Of a stretch of DNA of 64,000 bases, positions 42,956 to 51,559 are shown one piece after another (within the stretch, counting starts at the first letter, position 1; the number at the start of each line of letters is the position of its first letter). The DNA lies in contig CABRZL010000002.1 in the NCBI GenBank assembly GCA_902475435.1, positions 61,672 to 125,671 on the forward strand, read 5' to 3'. Both the position numbers and the translations under genes were made by a program. The notes beneath the pieces are model-generated. The model did no database searches. It saw nothing but the letters and a program-made list of their open reading frames with translations, and was not told the DNA's origin. Source of the DNA: an uncultured Eubacteriales bacterium. GTDB lineage: Bacteria; Bacillota; Clostridia; Oscillospirales; Oscillospiraceae.

Positions 42956-43846
42956 ATGGAATTGCTGCTTCTGGGGCTGCTGGTGGCCGCGGCGGTCACA
43001 GCGGCAGCGTTGGCGCTGCGCTTGCGGATTTTGCACCGGGACATGGAGCGCCTCGGGACAGAGCTGGAGTTACGCTTGAAAGAGGACACCAATGTAGGGC
43101 TGGATGTGCCGGCCGGCGACCGATACTTTCGCCGGCTGGTGCAAATCCTGGATCGGCAGCTCCGCCAGCTGCGGCGGGAACATCTCCGTTATGCCCAGGG
43201 GGACCGAGAACTGAAAGCGGCCGTTACTGGGATCTCTCACGACCTCAGAACTCCGCTTACCGCCATTTGCGGATATTTGGAGCTGTTGAAACGAGAGGAT
43301 ATGACGTCGGAGGTCCGATCCTATCTGGAGGTAATTTCAGGTCGGGTAGAGGCCATGCGTTCGTTGACGGAAGAGCTGCTGCGATACTCCGTGGTGCTGA
43401 GTCCGGGGACCTATGAGGAGCGGGAAACCGTCAACCTCTGCGATGCGCTGGCAGAGAGCATCGCGGCTTTTTACGGCGCGTTTCGGAGCAAAGGAATCAC
43501 CCCGGAAATCATTTTACCGGAATCGCCGGTTCTTCGCCGGCTGAACCGGCAAGCGTTGGGACGCATTTTTTCCAATATGATTTCCAATGTCCTGCGTTAT
43601 AGTGCCGGAAATTTCGTGGTTACATTGACAGATGCGGGAAAGATTACCTTCCAGAACCGGGCTGTAGGACTCAGTGAGGTTCAGGTGGGGCATTTCTTCG
43701 ACCGATTTTTTACTGTTTCCAGCGGAGAAAACGCCGGGACAGGGTTAGGAATGTCGATTGCAAAGACCCTGACGGAGTATATGGGCGGAAGTATTCACGC
43801 CGAGCTTCAGGGAGAGATGTTCACGGTGACGGTGGCGTTTGATTGA
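42956..43846 (+). CDS. Small sensor histidine kinase
   Basis: A 296-residue kinase with one N-terminal membrane helix (residues 2-21) and almost no extracytoplasmic part. HisKA has His95 in GISHDLRTPLTAICGYLEL and the ATPase domain has FSNMISNVLRY and GTGLGMSIAK. Kinases without an outer sensor next to an ABC transporter are thought to read the transporter state or the membrane itself. It lies 12 bp after the permease gene and probably phosphorylates the regulator at 40437. Confidence 0.9.
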   Translation: MELLLLGLLVAAAVTAAALALRLRILHRDMERLGTELELRLKEDTNVGLDVPAGDRYFRRLVQILDRQLRQLRREHLRYAQGDRELKAAVTGISHDLRTPLTAICGYLELLKREDMTSEVRSYLEVISGRVEAMRSLTEELLRYSVVLSPGTYEERETVNLCDALAESIAAFYGAFRSKGITPEIILPESPVLRRLNRQALGRIFSNMISNVLRYSAGNFVVTLTDAGKITFQNRAVGLSEVQVGHFFDRFFTVSSGENAGTGLGMSIAKTLTEYMGGSIHAELQGEMFTVTVAFD

Positions 43847-43973
43847 ACCGAGATGCGCTGTCGCGTGTAATACGCCTCTGAAAACGGATAAAATCTGGTC
43901 TGTATCCCCTTTCATTTTGGGCTGTAACGGCGGATATAAGCAAATCCAAACCGGAAAATCTACAAAATTTTGC

Positions 43974-44002
43974 TTACAATTTTACGGAAAGTGTGGTATA
44001 AT
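43974..44002 (+). promoter_or_regulatory. Promoter of carD
   Basis: TTACAA (43974-43979), 17-bp spacer, TATAAT (43997-44002). The preceding 125 bp after the kinase gene hold no clear terminator or gene. Confidence 0.7.
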
Positions 44003-44075
44003 ATCTATAAGGATGCCGCCAAGGCTCTGAGGGATTGGTACTTTCTTTTGTATGATGGAATTTTGGAGGGTTATG

Positions 44076-44591
44076 ATGGCAGCGATGGATTTAAAAATTG
44101 GTGAATGTGTACACTATGGCGCCCACGGGGTCTGTCGAGTTTGCGGCAGGGAGGCAAGAAGCATTGGAGGTCGTCAGCGGGTCTATTTTACCCTGCGGCC
44201 AACAGACAGTGAAAATATTGTGCTGTATTTGCCGGAAGATGCAGAGCCGGAAAAAGTCAAGATCCGCCGGCTGATGTCCCGGCAAGAGATCATGGAGTTA
44301 ATTGATGACGCGGGAAAAACCCAGGTTACATGGATCACCGACAGCAAGCTGCGTCGAGAGTCCTTTTCCCGGATCCTTCGGGGCGGTAAAGCGACAGAAC
44401 TCATTGAGATGCTCAAGTCCATTCATGTGCATCAGGAAGAGTTGCCCCAGGGAAAACAGCTTCCTATGAGCGATCAGGAGATGCAGCATGCGGCCCAGAA
44501 ACAGCTTTACGGTGAGATGGCTTATGTGCTTTCCATTGATGAGAGTCAGGTTCAGCCGTTTATTTTGAATCATTTACAGCATGAAAATTGA
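44076..44591 (+). CDS. carD: CarD-family RNA polymerase-binding regulator
   Basis: A 171-residue protein. The N-terminal domain (IGECVHYGAHGVCRV...YFTLRP) is the Tudor-like CarD/TRCF RNA-polymerase-interacting domain; the C-terminal part is helical (LMSRQEIMELIDDAGK; RILRGGKATELIEMLKSI) and in CdnL/CarD contacts promoter DNA to stabilise open complexes. Of three nearby ATGs, 44076 is best spaced (five bases) from GGAGGG. It has a consensus promoter and a terminator and stands alone. Confidence 0.85.
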   Translation: MAAMDLKIGECVHYGAHGVCRVCGREARSIGGRQRVYFTLRPTDSENIVLYLPEDAEPEKVKIRRLMSRQEIMELIDDAGKTQVTWITDSKLRRESFSRILRGGKATELIEMLKSIHVHQEELPQGKQLPMSDQEMQHAAQKQLYGEMAYVLSIDESQVQPFILNHLQHEN

Positions 44592-44686
44592 GAAAAATTG
44601 TAAATAGCCGCCAACTTTCGATGGATTTTCCTATGAAGGTTATGTTATGGTAAACCGGCAGCTTACAAATCGAGTATCCATAAGAG

Positions 44687-44724
44687 CGCGCAGCGCCGTC
44701 GGAGGGGTCCGACGGCGCTGCGCG
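44687..44724. terminator. Terminator between carD and the racemase operon
   Basis: A 17-bp perfect GC-rich stem (44687-44703/44708-44724) with GGGG loop between convergent genes. TTGTTAGTTT follows on the plus side. Confidence 0.82.
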
Positions 44725-44727
44725 TTG

Positions 44728-45819
44728 TTAGTTTCGGTAAAGAATATCCAATGCCTGAAATTTTAACGGATTGATTTCGATCCGAATAAAGTCACCCACC
44801 TGGCAGGGAATATCCGTGACATCACAAACGGTTTGCACCATACCTACATGGCCCAGGACTTTGGCCCTTTGACCGTTGATGGACACATAGATGGCTCGAT
44901 GGGTCAGAAAGGCTTTGATATTGGATAAGACGCCGACCATGCAGTCCCGAAAACGGGAGAGATCGCTTCGTGCCGGGGCGCCGAATCCGTGGTAGTATCC
45001 TACGCTGAATACGGCGATTTTTGTGGGGCGTTTGGCCTTCCAGCCGCCGCCATAGCCGACGGTGTGGCCTTTGGGCAATTCTCGGATGACCTCGATTTGG
45101 GCCTCGCACCAGCCGACGGGACGAAGTTCAGAAAAGCCGGAAAATGCCAGACGTCCCAGAATTGCCGAGCCAAGGCGTACGCCGTCCAGGTGCATTTCCG
45201 GATATTTTAAAAAGGCGGAGGAGTTGCAGCAGTGGCGAAGTCCCGGGGAGATGCCGCGGGCCTCAAGCCCCTTCAGGACTCCTTGAAACGCTGAAAATTG
45301 CGCCCTGGTGACCTTTTCGTTGTCGTATGCGCTGTAAAAATGCGTATAGATGCCCTGAACGTTTAAATGCTCCATATGATAGACGGCGGAAATGCCCTCC
45401 ATGTCCTCCGGATGGAAACCATAGCGTCCCATGCCGGTGTCAATTTTCACATGGCATGGACACGGTTTTCCCAGTTCAGCAGCCAGACGCGCTGCGATCT
45501 GTGCGGTTTCCGGACAGCCTACGGTGATGACTGCATTTTGGGACATGAGTTCTCGAAGTTCCTGCTCCAGTCCCGTTTCCCGCATCATCAGGATCTCCGC
45601 CTGGTGGAAACCCGCTTCCCGTAGGGCCCTGACCTCGAAAGGCTCTGTGACCGCAAAACGAGTGACGCCGTTTTCCCATAAGATCCGTGCCAACGGAATG
45701 AGGCCCAGACCATAGCCGTTTCCCTTAATCACCCCATAGACGGCGGCATCGCCCGCCTTTTGCAGCAAAATGAGGGTGTTTTCAGCCAATATGGATTGTT
45801 CAACGATATATGCTTTCAT
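44728..45819 (-). CDS. Alanine racemase-fold PLP enzyme
   Basis: A 363-residue fold-III PLP enzyme. PLP Lys32 is in YGVIKGNGYGLG, a variant of the usual A-V-V-K-A-N-A-Y-G-H-G; the phosphate-binding and barrel motifs VKIDTGMGRYG (near 125) and LRHCCNSSAF (near 195) are present. The second catalytic Tyr should be Tyr256 in TVGYGGGW, followed by VGYYHGFG. It probably interconverts L- and D-alanine or another amino acid. It is the last gene of a five-gene operon with FemAB, an amidotransferase-like hydrolase, a transglutaminase-fold protein and ATP-grasp, so it may supply a D-amino acid to that pathway rather than be the main housekeeping racemase. Confidence 0.82.
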   Translation of the reverse strand: MKAYIVEQSILAENTLILLQKAGDAAVYGVIKGNGYGLGLIPLARILWENGVTRFAVTEPFEVRALREAGFHQAEILMMRETGLEQELRELMSQNAVITVGCPETAQIAARLAAELGKPCPCHVKIDTGMGRYGFHPEDMEGISAVYHMEHLNVQGIYTHFYSAYDNEKVTRAQFSAFQGVLKGLEARGISPGLRHCCNSSAFLKYPEMHLDGVRLGSAILGRLAFSGFSELRPVGWCEAQIEVIRELPKGHTVGYGGGWKAKRPTKIAVFSVGYYHGFGAPARSDLSRFRDCMVGVLSNIKAFLTHRAIYVSINGQRAKVLGHVGMVQTVCDVTDIPCQVGDFIRIEINPLKFQALDILYRN

Positions 45820-45826
45820 GGTTTCC

Positions 45827-46888
45827 TCACTTCTTGTGTCTGAACATATAGAGCTTATGCCGCCAGTGCATGAAAATGGGTTTTCCGGTGTTGATAAACC
45901 AATTGACGAAGGAATTTAGAACCAGATCCATCTCTCCGACAAATTCAACATAGTCTCCGCCAAACCCCAATTTAAACTTGTACAGACCATAGAGCGGGTG
46001 ATCTTCCCCTACCCGGCCGGGGACGCCGCGGAAGTCGTAGAGGCGGCAGCCCTTTTCAACTGCCCACTCGATCATATTCCACTGGAGTTGATAATTCGGC
46101 ATCAGGTTTCGATGTTCATTAGAGGAAGCGCCATAGAGATACCAAACCTTGTCCCCATACCAGATGGCAAGGGTACCGGCAATGGCCTGATCCTCAAAAT
46201 AGGCCATATATAGGCGGGCATGCTCGCCCAGATTGTCCAGCATGTGTTCAAAGTAGCTGGCGTCTCGTGTTACGAAGCCGTCCCGAACGCCGGTTTCCAG
46301 CATCAGGCGGGCAAAGTCCGGAATGGCTTCTTTCCCGCAGACTTTTGTGACGACGCCTTTTTTCGGAGCGGTGCGCACCTTGCGGCGGGTTGACTGCGGC
46401 AGAGCCGCCAGCAGTTCATCGGTGGTCTTTCCTTCTGTGTTCAGCCGGAATACATACTGCGGCTGAATGGCGTCAAAGGTAGCGCCGCCGCCGGTGGGGA
46501 CAAAGCCCAACGCCTGAAGCGACGCGGCATATTCCGTTTCAGAGGAAGGCACGTCCGGGTCAATTTTGATGACATAGGAGTGATATTTTTTTGCGAGTTT
46601 TTTGGCGCCGTCTATCAGATCCTTTAAAGTCTCTTTGTCGTCCAGATCCGTGACCGGGCCGCGACAGCCGTACATCATGGTAAACGGCATGCCGGGAATA
46701 ATTTTTCGAATCAGCACGGCCAGACTGCCTTTGATTGCGCCGTCTGCGTCCCGAGAGACAATGGCTTCCCAGTGCCACATGGGCTTTTGCTTGGCCCACA
46801 GGACGCTTTGCGCAAAATGGCCCTTGGGATGGGACTGCAAAAAAGCCTCGTATTCAGGGATCTGTTCTTTTGTAATAATTTCAGACAT
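45827..46888 (-). CDS. FemAB-family peptidyltransferase
   Basis: A 353-residue protein of the FemA/B/X family, two GNAT-like domains. Motifs: AQSVLWAKQKPMWHWEA near 26, MMYGCRGPV near 71, LPQSTRRKVRTAPKKGV near 165, the second domain's AGTLAIWYGDKVWYLYGAS near 255, and CRLYDFRGVPG near 305 with LYGLYKFKLGFGG. FemAB enzymes use aminoacyl-tRNA to add amino acids to lipid II side chains; relatives modify other peptides. The coiled-coil insert of FemA is absent, as in FemX-like forms. ATG 46888 has GGAGAAAAAAG upstream. It is third from last in a tight operon. Confidence 0.88.
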   Translation of the reverse strand: MSEIITKEQIPEYEAFLQSHPKGHFAQSVLWAKQKPMWHWEAIVSRDADGAIKGSLAVLIRKIIPGMPFTMMYGCRGPVTDLDDKETLKDLIDGAKKLAKKYHSYVIKIDPDVPSSETEYAASLQALGFVPTGGGATFDAIQPQYVFRLNTEGKTTDELLAALPQSTRRKVRTAPKKGVVTKVCGKEAIPDFARLMLETGVRDGFVTRDASYFEHMLDNLGEHARLYMAYFEDQAIAGTLAIWYGDKVWYLYGASSNEHRNLMPNYQLQWNMIEWAVEKGCRLYDFRGVPGRVGEDHPLYGLYKFKLGFGGDYVEFVGEMDLVLNSFVNWFINTGKPIFMHWRHKLYMFRHKK

Positions 46889-46907
46889 AAATCTTTTTTC
46901 TCCAATT

Positions 46908-47636
46908 TCATGATAGTTTTGCAGAGACACAAGGGGATTGGCAGGCGGATACAAGGCCCCGCCATAGATCCCGCGCGGAGGGATACTCCTGCCACATATG
47001 TTCCGGATGCCATTGAACACCCAGGAAGAAACGGGCCTCCGGCAATTCTATGGCTTCCACGATGCCGTCCTCTGCCCTGGCGGTGGCGCGAAATTCGGGA
47101 GCAGGTTTCCAAATCGCCTGATGATGCATGCTGTTGACAGACAGATGCTCTTTGCGAATCAGCTCAAATAATCGAGAACTGGTTTCGATGGTCACCTGGT
47201 GGTGGGGAAGTTCATAGGGCTTTTGCTGTCGGTGGATGACCGGGGAGGGCGCTTGCGTATCCAGATCCTGATACAGGGTTCCGCCGAAGGCGACATTCAT
47301 CACCTGGACGCCGCGGCAAATCCCCAAAACCGGCCGATCCAATTCCCGGAGGCGGCGCATCATAAAAATCTCCTGGCGGTCCCGCAGGGGCGCCTGATAG
47401 CCGCATTCGGGAATTTTTTCCTGGCCGAACCATTCCGGGCCGATATCCTGACCGCCGGTGAATACAAAACCGTCGAAGCTTTGACAGTATGCTTCCCAAA
47501 GGGCCGGATCGTCCGTCAGCGGCAGCAGGGATGGCAAGCCGCCGGCCTGTTCGATTCCACCAAAATATAGCGGGTTGATCCATAGGGTTTGTTTTTCACT
47601 GTTATATAGGGGAAGTACCCCGATGTGTGGGCGCAT
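46908..47636 (-). CDS. Class I amidotransferase-like hydrolase (peptidase C26)
   Basis: A 242-residue protein matching gamma-glutamyl-gamma-aminobutyrate hydrolase (PuuD-like) enzymes. The catalytic triad is Cys107 in LGICRGVQ, His210 and Glu212 in QWHPEH; FTGGQDIGPEWF near 59 is also typical. These enzymes hydrolyse gamma-glutamyl amide bonds. The ORF extends far upstream, but ATG 47636 has AAAGGAAG before it and begins the conserved domain, so the extension is rejected. In this operon it may trim or recycle a gamma-glutamyl peptide made by the ATP-grasp protein (inference). Confidence 0.87.
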   Translation of the reverse strand: MRPHIGVLPLYNSEKQTLWINPLYFGGIEQAGGLPSLLPLTDDPALWEAYCQSFDGFVFTGGQDIGPEWFGQEKIPECGYQAPLRDRQEIFMMRRLRELDRPVLGICRGVQVMNVAFGGTLYQDLDTQAPSPVIHRQQKPYELPHHQVTIETSSRLFELIRKEHLSVNSMHHQAIWKPAPEFRATARAEDGIVEAIELPEARFFLGVQWHPEHMWQEYPSARDLWRGLVSACQSPCVSAKLS

Positions 47637-47659
47637 GATTGATCTTCCTTTGTGAAAAT

Positions 47660-48463
47660 TTAAGCGTGGGGGACGGTATCCCGGGTGCGAATCACGTGTT
47701 CCGTCACCTGGACGGACAGGCTCTGCACCATGCTTACCTGGCCGGATGTATCCTGAAAACAGCCCCGCTCCAGTGCGCAGGCGTCGTAATCCGGTCCATG
47801 GGCAATTTTCAAATAACCTTCCTCGACCGTATTTCCGGTGCAGGGGTCCAAAGCCCGCCAAACGCCGCTGCAATACACTTCCGCCCAGCAATGGATTTGA
47901 GAGATGCCGACAGCGAGTCCGCTGACAAAGCGGGCGGCAATGCCGGACAGACGGCACAGCGTCAGGAATACGTGGGCAAAATCTTTCGCGTCGCCCTGAC
48001 CTGCGGTAAATGCGTCGGCAGCGGTTTTGTTCTTGGTTTCCGCCGTAAATCGGAGAAGCCGACAGGTGAGATCGCACAGAGACTGGGCCCGCGCCCAGGG
48101 ATCCTCTGGCAAAGCGGCCGAAGCAATCAGCCGGGAAATTTCCGGCGAAGGCTGCGTCAGACGCGTGGGATAGAGATACAGTCGATCCAGAGGATCGTGC
48201 GTCAGGTATTTGGAGCACAGCACAAAGCCGGTGGCAGTAAAGGAGAAGCTGTCATGTTGCTTGTCGATGGTACCGGTATACATTTCGTTGCCGTAGACGT
48301 CCGCAATATGGGTCAGCGCAGTGAAAGGCGTAATCGTCAGCTTATGGGCGTAAGATCGCTGGAAGGGATAAGTGCCCGGCATACACCGCAGAAGAAAACT
48401 GTGCTTGGTGATGGCGCCCGAAAAGGTCTGTTGGCCGCTGAAGGTAAATGCATATTTTTTCAT
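47660..48463 (-). CDS. Transglutaminase-fold protein lacking the catalytic Cys
   Basis: A 267-residue protein with an N-terminal bacterial transglutaminase beta domain and a transglutaminase-like core. The normal G-x-C-x-D motif reads GDAKDFAH here: Ala159 (GCG) stands where the nucleophilic Cys is expected, while Asp161, His191 in QIHCWAEVY and Asp206 in ALDP remain. It is therefore probably not a standard protease or transglutaminase; it may bind peptide substrate or use another residue. Such proteins commonly neighbour circularly permuted ATP-grasp genes, as here, 12 bp away. Confidence 0.82.
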   Translation of the reverse strand: MKKYAFTFSGQQTFSGAITKHSFLLRCMPGTYPFQRSYAHKLTITPFTALTHIADVYGNEMYTGTIDKQHDSFSFTATGFVLCSKYLTHDPLDRLYLYPTRLTQPSPEISRLIASAALPEDPWARAQSLCDLTCRLLRFTAETKNKTAADAFTAGQGDAKDFAHVFLTLCRLSGIAARFVSGLAVGISQIHCWAEVYCSGVWRALDPCTGNTVEEGYLKIAHGPDYDACALERGCFQDTSGQVSMVQSLSVQVTEHVIRTRDTVPHA

Positions 48464-48475
48464 GGAAACCCCTCC

Positions 48476-49798
48476 TTATTCCGCCATAACCCAGGTGTCT
48501 TTGAAACCGCTGACAGGGGAGCCGTCGGGCCGGTGAACGGTAAAACGGCTTAGGCCGCCCATCCATACGCGGATGGAGTCGGAGTGAACCGTATAGGCGC
48601 GAAAGTCACAGCGGGCCTGGCAGGACTGACCGTCGGGTGCAGCTACAGGCAACTGTTCCACATCCATGATCTCCTGCGCGATGAACCGCCGGGGAGAAGC
48701 CTCAATCTGGGACGCCAATTCGGCGCGCTGCGTATCGTTCAGGTCTTTCCCCCAGACGGCCCCCACGCGCCGGTCGCTGCCGACATCCTTAAAGATCAGC
48801 TTGTCCATATGAGACAGCACATAGCTGCGCTGGTCGGAATACCAGGGCAGATAGGTTGGCACGTTGGGCAGCAGCGGCTCCTCGTCCAGGTAGTAGCGGA
48901 TCATGGCTGGAATAAAGCAGAAGAGACCTCGATCCTCCGCCACCGAACAGCCCGGCGCATTGATAATCGCGATGTTTCCGGCGCAGTAGACCTCCATCAG
49001 ATGGGGGATGCCGCAGGGTGTGTTTTCATCAAAGCACAGGGGATCCAGCATCCGATCCAGAGCCAGGCGATGAATGATGGAAACGCGCTGAAATCCGCCT
49101 TCGGGAGCACGGTAATATACTTTGTTGTCCATGACAATCAGATCGTCGGCCATTGCCACTACGGCGCCGGTCAGATTGGCCAGATAGTGCAGCTCGAAGG
49201 ACGAAAGACTGTCCTTCCCTTCACTGAGCACAACGACGATGCCCTCCTCCAAAGCGGGGACGTCGTCTACAATATCTCGGTATAATTGTTGCAGCAGGAT
49301 GTCTAGTCCGCAGTTGTCGCACAGCGTGGGGATCCGGTAGGTTTCCGGAGAAACCTCTTTGCAGAGCTTCCTGGCAAAGTGGGGATAGGTGATGCCGTCG
49401 GGCACAGACAGGCTGTCCTCCATTGCGTACCATACCCCATCCGTGGTTCGGATCAGATCCGTAGCGGTAATGTGCGTATAGATGCTTTTTGCAGGCGTGA
49501 GATTCATGCATTCCGGCCGGAAATCCGGAGAAGAAAAGACAAATTCTTCGGGAATGATGCCGTCTTTCAGGATCATACGTTGATGGTAAATGTCGTTTAA
49601 AAACAGATTCAAAGCGTTGATACGCTGAATTAAGCCCTGCTCGAGAAATGTGAATTCTGCGCCAGGCAGGGTTCTGGGGATGGGGTCAAAGGGATTATCC
49701 AATATTTGTCGGCGACCCTGGCGTATTACGGCAAACTGGGCGCCGTGATCCCGCATCCAGTCATTGACCCGGGCTTGGGCAGAAGAGAGATTCTGCAT
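48476..49798 (-). CDS. Circularly permuted ATP-grasp protein
   Basis: A 440-residue protein of the circularly permuted ATP-grasp type (DUF404/DUF407). Recognisable pieces are NLFLNDIYHQ near 66, the nucleotide-site segment VWYAMEDSLSVPDGITY near 121, AIINAPGCSVAEDRGLFCFIPAMI near 275, and the C-terminal FIAQEIMDVEQLPV with CDFRAYTV. These proteins are predicted amidoligases that form peptide or amide bonds using ATP. Usually an alpha-E gene accompanies them; none is present here. It is the first gene of the operon, with GGAGG nine bases before the ATG. The product is unknown. Confidence 0.82.
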   Translation of the reverse strand: MQNLSSAQARVNDWMRDHGAQFAVIRQGRRQILDNPFDPIPRTLPGAEFTFLEQGLIQRINALNLFLNDIYHQRMILKDGIIPEEFVFSSPDFRPECMNLTPAKSIYTHITATDLIRTTDGVWYAMEDSLSVPDGITYPHFARKLCKEVSPETYRIPTLCDNCGLDILLQQLYRDIVDDVPALEEGIVVVLSEGKDSLSSFELHYLANLTGAVVAMADDLIVMDNKVYYRAPEGGFQRVSIIHRLALDRMLDPLCFDENTPCGIPHLMEVYCAGNIAIINAPGCSVAEDRGLFCFIPAMIRYYLDEEPLLPNVPTYLPWYSDQRSYVLSHMDKLIFKDVGSDRRVGAVWGKDLNDTQRAELASQIEASPRRFIAQEIMDVEQLPVAAPDGQSCQARCDFRAYTVHSDSIRVWMGGLSRFTVHRPDGSPVSGFKDTWVMAE

Positions 49799-50017
49799 GT
49801 CGAAACCTCCTTACAGATGGAGTATAATTCCAGAATACTTTATTATGTTATGTTAGCACAATTGCCGGGAATATGCAACGGCGGAACGCGCCGGAAAAAC
49901 GAACATTTCACAAACAGTTCATAAAATGTTAATGCAAAGGGGTAAATTTCTGTTTATACTGTACATAGGCCAAAGTGAAAGCAGCTTTGGCTTCCAATCT
50001 TAACGGAGGGACAGCGT

Positions 50018-51271
50018 ATGGATTATGATCCGCAGGAAAGCCAAAAGCCGGACAGCGCTTATCCATATAGTGATTATTATAGCACGGGCGGCAGATACCG
50101 TCCCCCAAAGCGGCCACGAAACTACGGCTGGATGGTGGCGGTGTTGGGGGCGTTTTTGCTCTGTGTAGCCGGAGGCGTCGCTTTAAGCCGCGGCGAAGGT
50201 ACAGTGCAGGAAAGCCCTTCTCAAGCAGTCAACCAGGAACTGACAGAAGTTGAATCACCGGCAATATCCGCGCCGCAAACGTCTCAAGCCGTGCAGGCTG
50301 TAGAGGGGACTGAGGTGCTGGGTTCCGGTGTTCAGATGGTGATTTCGGAAGCCAGCCAGGAGACCATGGAATTACCGGATATCTATAAAAAGGTGATTCC
50401 AAGCGTTGTGTCGATTATGTCCGTCTCCAGCAGTACAACTTCAACCGGCACGGGAATTATCATGTCCGCTGACGGCTATATTATCACCAATTATCATGTA
50501 ATCTCCGGAGCGGAGACGGTGACGGTGCTTCTGGAGTCTGGCGATGAATATGAGGCAGCTCAGGTAGGTGGAGACGAAACGTCTGATCTGGCGGTACTGA
50601 AAATTGAAGCGGAGGATCTTACTCCGGCCGAATTTGGATCTTCAGATACCGTAGAGGTCGGAGATTCGGTGGTGGCGATTGGAGATCCTTTGGGAATACA
50701 ACTCCGGGGAACCATGACTGACGGCATTATATGCGGACTCAAACGCGACGTCCAGGTTGGGGATCGAACGATGACCCTGCTGCAGACGGACGCCGCATTG
50801 AATTCCGGCAATTCAGGCGGTCCGCTGGTCAATATGGCGGGGCAGGTAATCGGGATCAACACCATGAAGATCAGTTCCTATTATACCACAGTAGAAGGAA
50901 TCGGTTTTGCAATTCCGATCTCGACGGCAAAGCCAATTGTGGATGAACTGCTGGAAAAGGGATATGTCAGCGGCCGGCCGGCGTTCGGATTTACAGTGGA
51001 AGCGTTATCTGCGCAGCTGCGAATTTTTTATAATCTGCCGGGTGCTCTGTGCATCAAGCAGGTGGTGGAAGGGTCCGATGCCTATGAACAGGGTATCGAG
51101 GCCGGAGATATTATTACCGCAATTGATGGAACCAAAGTGAGCACGATGGATGAGTTTAACACGGTCAAGAATCAGTTTGCTGCCGGGGATACGGTTACAT
51201 TGACCATATATCATAAAGGCGTAGTGCTCGATGTGGATGTTATGCTCATGGATCGAGCAGATTTGGACTAG
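50018..51271 (+). CDS. htrA: HtrA/DegP-like serine protease with PDZ domain
   Basis: A 417-residue membrane-anchored protease. A cytoplasmic tail rich in Pro/Tyr precedes one membrane helix at about 38-56, a Ser/Gln/Glu linker follows to about 118, then the trypsin-like domain with catalytic His160 (ITNYHVI), Asp190 (TSDLAVLKI) and Ser266 (NSGNSGGPL). A PDZ domain covers about 320-410 (VEGSDAYEQGIEAGDIITAIDG). It degrades or refolds damaged secreted proteins outside the membrane. It is divergent from the ATP-grasp operon (219 bp between) and has its own terminator; in many Firmicutes it is induced by envelope stress, but no CssR site was recognised. Confidence 0.92.
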   Translation: MDYDPQESQKPDSAYPYSDYYSTGGRYRPPKRPRNYGWMVAVLGAFLLCVAGGVALSRGEGTVQESPSQAVNQELTEVESPAISAPQTSQAVQAVEGTEVLGSGVQMVISEASQETMELPDIYKKVIPSVVSIMSVSSSTTSTGTGIIMSADGYIITNYHVISGAETVTVLLESGDEYEAAQVGGDETSDLAVLKIEAEDLTPAEFGSSDTVEVGDSVVAIGDPLGIQLRGTMTDGIICGLKRDVQVGDRTMTLLQTDAALNSGNSGGPLVNMAGQVIGINTMKISSYYTTVEGIGFAIPISTAKPIVDELLEKGYVSGRPAFGFTVEALSAQLRIFYNLPGALCIKQVVEGSDAYEQGIEAGDIITAIDGTKVSTMDEFNTVKNQFAAGDTVTLTIYHKGVVLDVDVMLMDRADLD

Positions 51272-51304
51272 AAAAAGCCGAGGGGGTGCCTTCGGCTTTT
51301 TTCT
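51272..51304 (+). terminator. Intrinsic terminator of htrA
   Basis: A 10-bp core stem AAAAAGCCGA/TCGGCTTTTT (51272-51281/51292-51301), ending in a T-run. Confidence 0.85.
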
Positions 51305-51305
51305 C

Positions 51306-51334
51306 TTGTAAAATGCAAAGAAATGTGCTAGAAT
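51306..51334 (+). promoter_or_regulatory. Promoter of the ABC-F leader
   Basis: TTGTAA (51306-51311), 17-bp spacer, TAGAAT (51329-51334) with TGC extension. The start point near 51341 gives a leader of about 220 nt before the ABC-F start. Confidence 0.7.
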
Positions 51335-51365
51335 AGCAAAAAAATTTAGAAATGGAGATGAAAAA

Positions 51366-51386
51366 ATGCGCAATATCTCTTGCTGA
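51366..51386 (+). CDS. Leader peptide MRNISC
   Basis: A six-codon ORF (ATG 51366, TGA 51384) with GGAG eight bases upstream, near the 5' end of the predicted transcript. Short leader peptides followed by an intrinsic terminator control many antibiotic-resistance ABC-F genes by ribosome stalling. Its stop codon region GCTGA can pair with TCAGC at 51403-51407. Confidence 0.5.
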   Translation: MRNISC

Positions 51387-51405
51387 GTTTGGGATACAGT
51401 GTTCA

Positions 51406-51428
51406 GCGGCTGATTTGCCGCGTTTTTT
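51406..51428 (+). terminator. Leader attenuator of the ABC-F gene
   Basis: GCGGC (51406-51410), loop TGATTT, GCCGC (51417-51421), then G and T6 (51423-51428). The upstream arm overlaps TCAGC, which could pair instead with GCTGA at the leader-peptide stop, so the two structures compete. Confidence 0.55.
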
Positions 51429-51559
51429 GCTGTGCCCAAAATGCAGGAGAGCGTGTTTTTTCTCATTGCCTAAAGATCGCTTTAGGTATCTGTGCGTATG
51501 CGGGCCGGGGAAAGCAGCTTTCCTGCGGTCCTTAATTTTATGCACAGGAGGAAATTTGC

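Noticed and set aside
43839..44030. 63-codon ORF between the small kinase and carD
   Set aside because: It overlaps the kinase stop and the carD promoter, lacks a ribosome site, and has no protein-like composition.
47637..48218. N-terminal extension of the C26 hydrolase frame, possible fusion protein
   Set aside because: The extension is antisense-free but overlaps the transglutaminase gene in another frame, while ATG 47636 has a ribosome site and begins the domain.
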